From contig CAVYWD010000007.1 of NCBI GenBank assembly GCA_963772225.1, positions 34,241 through 98,240 on the forward strand: a stretch of DNA of 64,000 nucleotides, given 5' to 3'. Shown one piece after another: positions 56,390-64,000 of the stretch. Origin of the DNA: CAVYWD01 sp963772225. GTDB taxonomy: Bacteria > Myxococcota > Myxococcia > Myxococcales > UBA5297. Every line of letters begins with the position of its first letter. Positions within the stretch are counted from its first letter, which is position 1. Both the position numbers and the translations under genes were made by a program. The notes below the pieces were generated by a model. The model was not told where the DNA came from and ran no database searches. It saw only the letters and a program-made list of their open reading frames with translations.

Positions 56390-56977
56390 GTGTGCCACAG
56401 CTTCATCGAGAGGGCGTTGCTTCGTGACTCCCGTCTCTACCCCTGGCTGTTGCAGATCGACCAAGACCTTGCGCGGACCGCGAAGGAGGGCCGCTGCCTG
56501 CGGTGCGGCGGCCGCCTGGACCGCGCCTCGTACCCGCGCAAGCCGCGAGGCGGCCCCGACTATCTTGGAGGAGAGTACGGCTCCCGGCTGAGCTTCTGCT
56601 GCGCGGACTGCCGCCGACGTCTGACACCGCCCTCCGTGCGCTTTCTCGGGCGCCGAGTCTACTTGGGCGCCGTGGTGGTGCTGGTGAGCGCGATGCTGCA
56701 CGGGGCGACCCCGCCGCGCGCGGCGCGCTTGCGCGAGCTGTTCGGCGTCTCGCACCGCACGCTCGCGCGCTGGCGGACGTGGTGGCAGACGGCTTTCGCC
56801 TCCAGCCCCTTCTGGAAGTCGGTCCGCGGGCTCTTGCGGTCGCCGGCGAACGCGGCGCTGCTGCCGCTCTCGCTCTTGAGCTGCTTCGGCGAGCCGTGCA
56901 CCAGGGATGCGTTGGTCACCGCACTCCGCTTCCTCTCCCCGATGACCACCACCCCCGCCGGCACCCCGGCTTTTTGA
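56390..56977 (+). CDS. Zn-ribbon/HTH protein of the transposon
   Basis: A 195 aa protein from GTG 56390, chosen for the strong GGAAGGAGG site six bases before it. A zinc ribbon has Cys36-x2-Cys39 (RCLRCGGRL) and Cys71-x2-Cys74 (CCADCRRR). A hydrophobic stretch (VYLGAVVVLVSAMLHG) and a helix-turn-helix follow (LRELFGVSHRTLARWRTWW). It is likely a DNA-binding component for end or target recognition, or a regulator of the transposase operon. No named family recognised. Confidence 0.78.
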   Translation: MCHSFIERALLRDSRLYPWLLQIDQDLARTAKEGRCLRCGGRLDRASYPRKPRGGPDYLGGEYGSRLSFCCADCRRRLTPPSVRFLGRRVYLGAVVVLVSAMLHGATPPRAARLRELFGVSHRTLARWRTWWQTAFASSPFWKSVRGLLRSPANAALLPLSLLSCFGEPCTRDALVTALRFLSPMTTTPAGTPAF

Positions 56978-57088
56978 GGCCCGATTCGCCACCCGCAGAA
57001 GTTGCAGAGTTTTCATGTTTGACGACGGACCTACCGTCCGCTCCAGGCCCGTGGGGCTTTCTCCCGCGGCCTCGAAAGGAGCGAACGC

Positions 57089-58546
57089 ATGTCCGAAGAC
57101 AAAAGGCGCTTCCATGGAGCGAAGTGGGCCCCATTCCGTTTCGGGGTAGTCGGGCCCCTGCTCTCGTCGCCTCCCGCCAAGGGCGAGCTGCAGGACCGCC
57201 TCGAGGAGCTCGCCGCGAAGAAGTGGCTCCCTCCCGGCTATGGCATCCCGGTCAAGCTCGGGCTCTCGACCATCGAGCGCTGGTATTACCGAGCCAGAGC
57301 CGAGAAAGACGACCCCATCCGCGCCCTGCGCCGCAAGGTCCGCAAGGACCAGGGCGAGCAGTGGTCCCTGTCCGAGCCGCTCCGGCGCGCGCTGCGCGCT
57401 CAGCATCACGCCCACAAGCGCTGGAGCTATCAGCTCCACTGGGACAACCTGCGCGCCCTCGCCGACCGCGACACAGCCATCGGCGACATCCCGGCGTATT
57501 CGACCGTCCGCCGGTACATGAAGGCTTCCGGGATGCTCCCGCAGCCCCGCCGCGGCGACCCGAACCTCCCGGGCGTCCAGCGCGCCGAGCAGCACCTCGA
57601 TGCCCGCGAGGTCCGCAGCTTCGAGGCCAAGCACCCCAACGCGCTCTGGCACCTCGATTTCCACTCCGCCAACAGACAGGTGCTCAACGCCAAGGGCGAA
57701 TGGGTCACCCCGCATCTGCTGGGTATCCTCGACGACCACTCCCGCCTCTGCTGCCACCTACAGTGGTACTTCGGCGAGACCGCCGCAGAGCTCGTCCACG
57801 CGCTGATGCAGGCCTTCCAGAAGCGGGGCCTGCCCCGCTCGCTGCTGACCGACAACGGCGCCGCCATGGTCGCCGCTGAGACCGAGCAAGGCCTCTCGGA
57901 TTGCAGCGTCGTCCACACCACCACGCTGCCGTACAGCCCCTATCAGAACGGAAAACAGGAAGCGTTTTGGGGCCCACTCGAGGGGCGCCTGATGGCCATG
58001 CTCGAGCGGGTGCGCGACCTCACCCTCGACCAGCTCAACGAGGCGACTCAGGCCTGGGTCGAGATGGAATACAACCGCAAGGTCCACTCTGAAACCGGCC
58101 AGACGCCGCTGGAGCGCTTCCTCGCCGGCGAGGATCTCGGGCGCGCCTGCCCCGGCAGCGACGAGCTGCGCCTGCGCTTCACCCGGCTCGAGCGCCGCAC
58201 CCAGCGGCTCAGCGACGGCACCGTGAGCGTCCAGGGCCTGCGCTACGAGATCCCAGGTCGCTTCAAGCACCTCTCCCGCGTCTGCGTCCGCTACGCCTCC
58301 TGGGATTTGTCCCGGGTCTGGCTCTGGGATGAGGTCCGCGGCGCCGTCCTCTCGCAGATCTTCCCCCTCGACAAAGCCAAGAACGCCGAGTCCGCCAGGC
58401 GGGCCCTCCCGCCGCCAGCAGACGGCAAACCGGCCGAGCCCGAGCCCACCTCCGGCCTGCCGCCGCTGATGCAGTCCCTCATCGATCGCTACAAGGCCAC
58501 CGGCCTTCCACCCGCCTATTTGCCCAAGAAGGAGAACGACAAATGA
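57089..58546 (+). CDS. DDE transposase (TnsB/TniA/Mu-like)
   Basis: A 485 aa integrase-fold transposase. An N-terminal HTH (STIERWYYRARAEKDD, PAYSTVRRYMKASG) is followed by the rve core with Asp190 (LWHLDFHSANRQV), Asp255 (LLTDNGAAM) and Glu291 (NGKQEAFWGPLEGRL), a D-D-35-E spacing. A Mu-type C-terminal beta-barrel follows (RLSDGTVSVQGLRYEIPGRF). RBS AAAGGAG. The last four bases overlap the ATPase gene, and together they resemble the TniA/TniB or TnsB/TnsC pairs. Confidence 0.9.
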   Translation: MSEDKRRFHGAKWAPFRFGVVGPLLSSPPAKGELQDRLEELAAKKWLPPGYGIPVKLGLSTIERWYYRARAEKDDPIRALRRKVRKDQGEQWSLSEPLRRALRAQHHAHKRWSYQLHWDNLRALADRDTAIGDIPAYSTVRRYMKASGMLPQPRRGDPNLPGVQRAEQHLDAREVRSFEAKHPNALWHLDFHSANRQVLNAKGEWVTPHLLGILDDHSRLCCHLQWYFGETAAELVHALMQAFQKRGLPRSLLTDNGAAMVAAETEQGLSDCSVVHTTTLPYSPYQNGKQEAFWGPLEGRLMAMLERVRDLTLDQLNEATQAWVEMEYNRKVHSETGQTPLERFLAGEDLGRACPGSDELRLRFTRLERRTQRLSDGTVSVQGLRYEIPGRFKHLSRVCVRYASWDLSRVWLWDEVRGAVLSQIFPLDKAKNAESARRALPPPADGKPAEPEPTSGLPPLMQSLIDRYKATGLPPAYLPKKENDK

Positions 58547-59385
58547 ATCGCCAGCTCCTCGCGCCTTATGCGCTCAAATGGAATCCTTTCGCGCCCGACG
58601 TCCCCGTCGAGGCCCTCCTCTCCACACCGCGCATCGACAGCTTCTCCATCCGCGTCGAGCACATGGTCCGCGAGGGCGGCTTCGCCGCCGTCATCGGCCC
58701 GCCGGGCACGGGCAAGTCCGTGGCCTTGCGCCTGCTGCAGCGCCGCCTCTGTGGCATGCGCGACGTCGTCGTCGGCGCGCTCACCCGACCGCAGTGCAGC
58801 GTCCCCGACCTCTACCGCGAGCTGGGCGATCTCTTCTCGGCCCCGCTCACTCCTCACAACCGCTGGGCCTCTTCCAAGGTCCTGCGCGAGCGCTGGGTCG
58901 CCCACTTCGAGAGTGCGCTCGTCAGGCCGGTGCTCCTCATCGACGAGGCCCAGGAGATGCGCCCCGCCGCCTTCAACGAGCTGCGCCTGCTTATGAGCAA
59001 GGACCTCGACTCCTGCTCGCTGCTCACCGTGGTGCTCGCCGGCGACGGCCGCCTGCAGGACAAGCTCGGCACGCCGGATCTCTTGCCCATCAAGAGCCGC
59101 CTGCGCGTCCAGCTCCCGCTGGGCGACTCCTCCCGCGACGAGATGCTCGCCTGCCTCAAGCACTCCATCGACGCCGCCGGCAACTCCAAGCTCATGTCCG
59201 CCGAGCTGTCCGCCGCCCTCGTCGACCACGCCGCCGGCAACCTGCGCGCCCTCATGCACTCCGCCGACGAGCTGCTTCAGGCCGGGCTCCAGCGCGACGG
59301 CTGCACCCTCGACGAGAAGCTCTTCTTCGAGGTCTTCGCCGTCCCCCAGCAGACGCCCAAGCGCGCCGCCGGAGGAAGGCGATGA
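58543..59385 (+). CDS. AAA ATPase, ExeA/TniB/TnsC-like
   Basis: A 280 aa AAA+ ATPase: Walker A GPPGTGKS (residues 52-59), Walker B LLIDEAQEM (131-139), and LLIKSRLRVQLPLG-type sensor region (PIKSRLRVQLPLGDSS). The N-terminus (APYALKWNPFAPDVP) is typical of the ExeA/AAA_22 group that serves as transposition regulators. It should choose targets and activate the DDE transposase. It overlaps both neighbours by ATGA. Confidence 0.9.
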   Translation: MNRQLLAPYALKWNPFAPDVPVEALLSTPRIDSFSIRVEHMVREGGFAAVIGPPGTGKSVALRLLQRRLCGMRDVVVGALTRPQCSVPDLYRELGDLFSAPLTPHNRWASSKVLRERWVAHFESALVRPVLLIDEAQEMRPAAFNELRLLMSKDLDSCSLLTVVLAGDGRLQDKLGTPDLLPIKSRLRVQLPLGDSSRDEMLACLKHSIDAAGNSKLMSAELSAALVDHAAGNLRALMHSADELLQAGLQRDGCTLDEKLFFEVFAVPQQTPKRAAGGRR

Positions 59386-60326
59386 CTGCTCTGCCCATTC
59401 AACCCGCGCACGCGCTGCCCACCTGTCCCGAGGAGCGCCGCTGGCTCATCGAGGGCCTCTGGGCCGACCAGGCCGTCGGCATCGTCGGTGGCGAGCCCAA
59501 GTGCTGCAAGAGCTTCCTCGCCCTCGACATGGCCGTCGCCGTCGCCTCCGGCAAGCCCTGCCTGCGCCGCTACCGCGTGGCGCAGCAGGGAAGGGTGCTG
59601 CTCTTCGCCGCCGAGGACGCGCTCCACGTCGTGCGCCGCCGCCTCGAGGGCATCTGCCTCGCCGCCGGCGCCGACCTCGCCTCGCTCGACCTCCAGGTCA
59701 TCACCGCGCCCGCGGTGCGCCTCGACCTCGACGGCGATCGTCGCCTGCTCGAGGACGCCGTCCTCCGCCTCAAGCCGAGGCTCCTCGTCCTCGACCCCTT
59801 CGTGCGGCTCCATCGCATCGACGAGAACCTCTCCGGCGAGGTCGCTCCGCTCCTGGCCTTCCTGCGAGAGCTGCAGCGACTGCACGCGCTCGCCGTCACC
59901 GTCGTCCACCACGCCAAGAAGGGTGCCTCCCGCGCTCGCGCCGGGCAGGCACTGCGCGGCTCCTCCGAATTCCACGCCTGGGGCGACTCCAACCTCTACC
60001 TGCGCCGGGTCGGGGAGAGCCTCAACCTCAGCATCGAGCACCGCGCCGCACCGTCGGCGAACGGCATCCCTCTGGCCCTGGTGGACGACGGCCGCTCCCT
60101 CGCGCTCCACGTCGTCCAACCCCAGCGCGCTGTCGAGGCCTCTCCGGCCACCGCCGCCGAGCGCATCGAGAAGGCCCTGGGGAGCGCGAGCGCCCCCGTC
60201 GGCCTCGGCGCCCTGCGCGAGGCCTGCCGCATGCGCACCCAGTCCCTCTCGTCCGCGCTCGGCCTCCTCGTCGAGCAGGGCCGCGTCGCCAAGACCGCCG
60301 CTGGATACGCCTTGACGGCTCGCTGA
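59382..60326 (+). CDS. RepA-like (AAA_25) ATPase of the transposon
   Basis: A 314 aa RecA-fold ATPase. The P-loop is of the RepA/AAA_25 type, GGEPKCCKSFLALDMA, with FAAEDALHVVRRRL, Walker B LLVLDPFVRLHRID and the helicase-family end VTVVHHAKK with RGSSEFHAWGDSNLYLRR. The C-terminus looks like a winged helix (PVGLGALREACRMRTQSLSSALGLLVEQGRV, outline). Such an ATPase is not a standard partner in TniAB or IS21 systems; its role in this element is unknown. Confidence 0.88.
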   Translation: MTALPIQPAHALPTCPEERRWLIEGLWADQAVGIVGGEPKCCKSFLALDMAVAVASGKPCLRRYRVAQQGRVLLFAAEDALHVVRRRLEGICLAAGADLASLDLQVITAPAVRLDLDGDRRLLEDAVLRLKPRLLVLDPFVRLHRIDENLSGEVAPLLAFLRELQRLHALAVTVVHHAKKGASRARAGQALRGSSEFHAWGDSNLYLRRVGESLNLSIEHRAAPSANGIPLALVDDGRSLALHVVQPQRAVEASPATAAERIEKALGSASAPVGLGALREACRMRTQSLSSALGLLVEQGRVAKTAAGYALTAR

Positions 60327-60924
60327 TCGCGCGCACCACATCGGGCCGGCGGAGGGTGACCTATCGCCGGGCAACGCTGGAGAGCGACCCGGGACCCACC
60401 GGATGCCCTCTGCCGGCCCAATTCTTCCTCCACTTCCACCACGGTCCTCGCATCCGGGGGGCCAAAACTCCGGGGCCCGGGGCGGAGCCCCGGCCTCCCT
60501 TCGCCACACAGCGCCTGCGCTCCACGGCCCCCGCGGCCCCGCATTTCCCGTTTCCCTTTCCCGTCGACCCCTACAGCGCGCGGGAACGCGAAACGGGAAA
60601 GGCGCGTAACGCATCCGCCCGTCCCTCAACTAGGCCGATCGCGCCGCCATCGATTACTGCGCGCAGGCTCAAAACCTGCTTTCGACGCCCCCGGCGGCGT
60701 CGAAGGTGGTTTCCATTTCCGTCACTGTTCGCCAAGCGTTCCAACAGTCACCGCCATCGCGCCAGCGGGAAGGAGGCGCAAACGGGTACGACCGGTGCTG
60801 CTATTCGGTTGCGAAAGAACAAAGGCACAGGTCGAAGTCAAAAGACCCGCTTAATATCCCAGAAGAAACTCAACTCGCGTCGGAAATGGTACCAGGCAGA
60901 GCCAATTGTTCGCATCCGGCGATC
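60327..60924. other. 598 bp gap: transposon tail and right flank, no gene
   Basis: It holds the terminator-like hairpin at 60477-60493, an 11-base inverted repeat TTTCCCGTTTC/GAAACGGGAAA around 60545-60599, the transposon right end at 60611-60671 and about 250 bases of flank without a protein-like frame. Confidence 0.55.
60477..60493 (+). terminator. Hairpin after the transposon operon
   Basis: CCGGGGC-GGA-GCCCCGG is a perfect seven-pair stem with a three-base loop, 150 bases after the last gene. There is no U-tract, so termination is inferred. Confidence 0.4.
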
Positions 60925-61416
60925 CTATGGAAAGAATGCCCTCATCGTTCCCGTCGGGTACGACCCCTCCCAGCCGCACGGCCATCCACCGCTCCTGTAG
61001 ATCTCGAACATCATTTCAAAGAACCGGCTCTGAGTTCCAAGGACAACGCGCGAAAGGATGCAATTGGAGAGATCCGCGTCCATGTCGTCAATCAAGTCTT
61101 CGTAACGCGGGGAAAGCTTTGCGTCCAGCGCGCGAAGCAAGGCCTGGCGGGCAGCTTCAACCTGGCGGTTGAGCGCATGATACTCGGGTGTCCCATAAAT
61201 CTTGCCCTTCAGGTGAGCCACCTCCCGCTCGCGAATATCGGTCCATGTCCGTTCATCAGGGGCATAAGTCTGCGTCCACGCGTCCTGTATTGCCCTGTCA
61301 AGGTCGGAGACAACGACGATGCCGGCCGGCGCTGAGTGGGTTGGATTCAAAATTCGACCCGTGTGTATCAGTTGCAGAATTTCGTCGAGCAAGGTTTGAA
61401 TGGTTTCTTCGCTCAT
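60925..61416 (-). CDS. Candidate immunity protein of the AHH-nuclease RHS
   Basis: A 163 aa, mostly helical, acidic soluble protein (ETIQTLLDEILQLIHTGRI, LDRAIQDAWTQTYAPDERTW, YEDLIDDMDADLSN). It is the first gene after the RHS toxin gene on the same strand, ~170 bp on, the usual place of the immunity gene. No signal or membrane part. The family is not recognised. Confidence 0.7.
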   Translation of the reverse strand: MSEETIQTLLDEILQLIHTGRILNPTHSAPAGIVVVSDLDRAIQDAWTQTYAPDERTWTDIREREVAHLKGKIYGTPEYHALNRQVEAARQALLRALDAKLSPRYEDLIDDMDADLSNCILSRVVLGTQSRFFEMMFEIYRSGGWPCGWEGSYPTGTMRAFFP

Positions 61417-61585
61417 AGCAAATTGGTCCGGGGTTGGTCAAACGAGCAGAGTCTCATAAGGAGGTGCGCGGGCTGAAGCCAAGCAACTCCTTGGGGCATT
61501 TCGTTCCCACATCGAAACAGTGCGCAAAATCCTTCGCGCAGAGTAGTTGGGACATCGAAAAAGGTTCTTCCTGCCTCACTTATCC

Positions 61586-63706
61586 TCATGGGTCGCTTTC
61601 TCCCGAGACCGTAACGCCTCCGCCGGGCTCAGGCGACCCCTTCTGAATAGTGTATCCGGAATTGCTTCCTCCGGTGTCGGGCGAAATCCGAATGGTGCCC
61701 CCTGTGGAGTCCTGCAATGGATCCCAATAGACTCCTGGCGAGATCTCAACTGGGGCTCCTCCTTGGCTAACCGGGATGTTGGTCTCCGAGAGGGTGCCGC
61801 CAGGAGCGATCGATGGCGCATCGCCGATGGCCGCGCTCTCAGATTGTCCAAGCAACCGATCCCACAGCTCAACTGACGCTCCCTGTTTCTCGTAGAGAGG
61901 CACTCCCTGTCTTTGTAGCCCGATCAGGTTCTGCTGCAGCTCATAGACTTGGCGCTCCAGCGCCGGAATACTAGCGCTGGCGTCCATCGCATCGAGCCGG
62001 CCTTCAACAACCGTGTTGTATAGCGAGTGGTAACCTTTGTGGCGCGACAAGGTACTCACGTCGTTTCCGGGCACCCTAAGAAACAGACCATTCGAGGCAT
62101 CATCCAAGTCCATTCCGATCTTGCGTATAACCGCATGGTCGGCCATGTCGGCAGGAATGACGTGCTGAGCCTGGTACCCACGCCAAGGGGTTGTCCTGGG
62201 TAATCCCATAGCTTCCATCATATTTTTGCCAAGCGTCTTCGAGTCGCCGCCTATCACCACGCCTGGCGTGCCCGGAACAAGGCGCGGCCTGACATATTCC
62301 GGTATCGGAAGGCCCGAATAGAGGGTTCCGGGAAGGCGGTAGTTGGCACGATTGAGCCTCGCCGAAAGCGAGAACTCGCCCCTCGAAAAGTCTCTGACGA
62401 TGCCGATCGCCTTCGGTGCGACCAACGGCAGCAGGTCCAGCCCCAGCCCAACCGCTGCCCACCCTTGGCTGGTCGGATCTCCGATGACGTCGGTGCCTTC
62501 CACGAGTCGCTCTGCAGGATCGAATATGGGGACAAGGCCAGCGCCCATTTGAAGGCCGGCAAGACTCTCTGGCGACGGATAGTCCTCGATCGGAATCGTG
62601 CGGAGAGACACCGCTAGGATGGGGCCGCCGACAACGCCGCCGACGCCCCCCTGTGGAGGAGAGTAGTGGATAGACGTATCTGAGGAGATGTACGCGCTGC
62701 CGCCAAACATTCCCCGGAAGAATCCAGCGACTTCAGCGAAGACCTCGTCCCACATCATGCCCATCCCCTGCTGCTGGGTCATGGCCTCCGCTGACTGCAG
62801 CCCCGTCGGGTCAGTGTAGCTGAGTGGGTTCCCATTGGCATACGCGTAGCGGTGCAAACTCGGCACGTCGCTAACCGCGGCTCTGAATGGGTCCCTGCTC
62901 AGGAATATCCCCAACGCCGAGTCATAATACCTCGCCCGCGCATACACCCACCCGGTTTCCGGGTCGTACGAATGCCCCGTATACCCAACCTTCGGCTCCC
63001 CGCTGGCAGGCGCCGACGCGTTCCGGTAGCCGCCCCACGCATCGAATTGCCTCGCCCTCGCCAGCGTCCCGCTCGAGCTCCAGAAGTCGCTCGCCGAACC
63101 CATGCCATCGCTGACGATGAAGCTCGTCCCTGAAACAAACGCCGTCCCAGGGCTTTCAGTCACCGCCAGAACATTGGTTCCATGATGGTAGCGGCGAATC
63201 TGTGGCGAGCCTGATTTGGAGGCGTCCAGTTCCTGCAATACGCTCCTATCGTCCAGGACGTAGTCGATGCTCTCGGACTGCGTATTTCTCCAAACGCGAA
63301 TCCCCTTGTAGTCGTAGTCGTAATTCCCGAGGAGGTTGCCGGTGCCGTCGCGGACGGAGGTGAGGGTGTTCCGGGAATCCCAGCTCAGAAGCCTCGAGCT
63401 GGACGCGCTCGTCCTTGTGGTCTGGTTCCCATTGCCGTCGTAGCCGAACGTCGTGCTCTTCGATGCATCGATCGCATCCGTCCGCGCCGTCAGCCAATCG
63501 TTCTCGTTGAACTGAGCCGCAACATCATGCGCCAAAGCGATAGCTCGCGAGCTGGTCGTAGCTTGGAACGTCCCCGGCAGCCACGAGCTGGCCGGCCGTG
63601 CTCTCGCGCTCGCCAATCCGATTACCAACCGGGTCGAGGTTGTAGGCAACTCCGCGGCCGTCGGGGTATTGGATCCCGAGCAAGCGGTCGATGCCGTCGT
63701 AGGCAT
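61586..63706 (-). CDS. RHS-repeat protein with AHH nuclease toxin tip
   Basis: The reliable part runs from ~63525 leftward; the first ~60 codons of the open frame are a shadow of the upstream RHS core in another frame. YD repeats (STTFGYDGNGNQTTRT) lead to the terminal core DPETGWVYARARYYDSALGIFLSRDPFRA and NPLSYTDPTG. A long pre-toxin part follows (LVPIFDPAERLVEGTDVIGDP), then the AHH nuclease segment GYQAQHVIPADMADHAVIRKIGMDLDDASNGLFL (outline) with SRHKGYHSLYN, and a ~150-residue tail. AHH tips are DNA/RNA nucleases acting on rivals. Confidence 0.85.
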   Translation of the reverse strand: MPTTASTACSGSNTPTAAELPTTSTRLVIGLASARARPASSWLPGTFQATTSSRAIALAHDVAAQFNENDWLTARTDAIDASKSTTFGYDGNGNQTTRTSASSSRLLSWDSRNTLTSVRDGTGNLLGNYDYDYKGIRVWRNTQSESIDYVLDDRSVLQELDASKSGSPQIRRYHHGTNVLAVTESPGTAFVSGTSFIVSDGMGSASDFWSSSGTLARARQFDAWGGYRNASAPASGEPKVGYTGHSYDPETGWVYARARYYDSALGIFLSRDPFRAAVSDVPSLHRYAYANGNPLSYTDPTGLQSAEAMTQQQGMGMMWDEVFAEVAGFFRGMFGGSAYISSDTSIHYSPPQGGVGGVVGGPILAVSLRTIPIEDYPSPESLAGLQMGAGLVPIFDPAERLVEGTDVIGDPTSQGWAAVGLGLDLLPLVAPKAIGIVRDFSRGEFSLSARLNRANYRLPGTLYSGLPIPEYVRPRLVPGTPGVVIGGDSKTLGKNMMEAMGLPRTTPWRGYQAQHVIPADMADHAVIRKIGMDLDDASNGLFLRVPGNDVSTLSRHKGYHSLYNTVVEGRLDAMDASASIPALERQVYELQQNLIGLQRQGVPLYEKQGASVELWDRLLGQSESAAIGDAPSIAPGGTLSETNIPVSQGGAPVEISPGVYWDPLQDSTGGTIRISPDTGGSNSGYTIQKGSPEPGGGVTVSGESDP

Positions 63707-64000
63707 ACGCGGTGCTCTCGGCGGGCTTCAGTTGTTCGCGTGGTGGGATCGGTCCGCTCCTCAATCTGCATTAGGCGATTCCCGTTGTTGTCATAGGCGT
63801 AGATGAAGCGAGTCGCGAATGGAGTGCTCAGCGGCGCGCAATCATTCGGGGCAAGCCCGGAGGGCCCACCGAGATTCCATTCTTGCTCACGATCGCAGTG
63901 GCCAATCGCCCACCTGCGTCGTAGCAACGGCGCTCTTGAATCTGAGGAGAAGTCGGATAATCGACGCCCTTGAAGAGCGACCCGGGGTAATAGTAATAGC
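63525..64000 (-). pseudogene. RHS core continuing upstream in broken frames
   Basis: The RHS core continues rightward in at least two other frames: STAYAYDGIDRLLGIQYPDGRGVAYNLDPVGNRIGERE (outline; 63764-63525), before that FIYAYDNNGNRLMQIEERTDP, and at the edge YPGSLFKGVDYPTSPQIQERRCYDAGG. Single-base changes near 63530, near 63755 and between ~63820 and 63860 would restore one RHS protein running out of the window. Confidence 0.7.

Larger units (their letters stand above)
56236..60671 (+). mobile_element. Four-gene transposon with paired inverted ends
   Basis: The left end from 56236 and the right end (minus strand from 60671) share TGA-C/G-CCTGCGCGCA and GATGGC, and an inner block GAGGGACGGG with GATGC (56287-56307 and 60611-60630). 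Between them are four genes on one strand, the last three overlapping by ATGA. No target duplication is seen (flanks TGAAT and AAACC). The outer limits are accurate to a few bases. Confidence 0.75.

Noticed and set aside
60477..60493. Riboswitch-like structure after the transposon genes
   Set aside because: It is a simple seven-pair G/C hairpin downstream of the operon, without the conserved bases of any riboswitch I know.
56231..60676. Five-base target duplication of the four-gene transposon
   Set aside because: Flanking bases (TGAAT and AAACC) do not match in any nearby alignment; the insertion may be old or one flank rearranged.

Overview
The window is a 64 kb piece of a high-GC bacterial chromosome, most probably from Myxococcota or a related delta-proteobacterial lineage. 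This is an inference from gene content: Ser/Thr kinases of the myxobacterial type, an ECF sigma/anti-sigma pair, a one-piece receiver-PilZ-HDOD-histidine kinase protein, a TonB receptor with a TPR front end, HemW, S46 peptidase, and many RHS toxin genes. No rRNA, tRNA or CRISPR array was seen, so the assignment cannot be checked from markers here.

Layout. Positions 1-47650 are mostly chromosomal backbone. They hold an FkbM methyltransferase, a GH12 glucanase lipoprotein, an alpha/beta hydrolase, a DUF3857/TPR lipoprotein, a squalene/phytoene synthase, hemW, an ECF sigma operon, purU, a large signalling protein, a GT2/polysaccharide deacetylase pair, recR, a kinase-TonB receptor pair, rubrerythrin, an S46 peptidase, pyrD, a cytochrome c, a pseudokinase, a PilZ protein, purF and a ceramidase-like protein. 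A six-gene envelope module follows (38194-45249): a GbsR/MarR-type regulator with a palindromic site in front of it, an ABC ATPase, two FtsX-type permeases, a LolA-like protein and an outer-membrane barrel. A gluzincin metalloprotease lipoprotein closes this part. Small repeats sit between the genes: a ~140 bp interspersed repeat (three copies), a ~280 bp MITE-like element, and a four-helix-bundle (IVP) gene framed by 36 bp inverted repeats.

Positions 47650-64000 are an accessory island on the minus strand made of RHS toxin tips, each followed by a candidate immunity gene. The order from the right is an AHH-nuclease RHS plus a 163 aa partner; an orphan 126 aa protein; an RHS tip of unknown activity whose immunity-like gene is split by an IS4 element with a perfect 9 bp target duplication; an RHS tip with a permuted papain-like domain coupled to a GT51-like membrane protein; and a last orphan tip plus partner. 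Into this array a four-gene transposon has inserted (about 56236-60671: Zn-ribbon/HTH protein, DDE transposase, ExeA/TniB-like ATPase, RepA-like ATPase), with recognisable inverted ends. A solo copy of one end lies at 49634-49682, fused to an IS66 fragment.

Caution: several backbone genes carry single-base frameshifts or an in-frame stop (near 245, 1042, 5275, 14251, 18765), as do the IS4 transposase and the right-hand RHS gene. Some of these may be assembly indels rather than real mutations.
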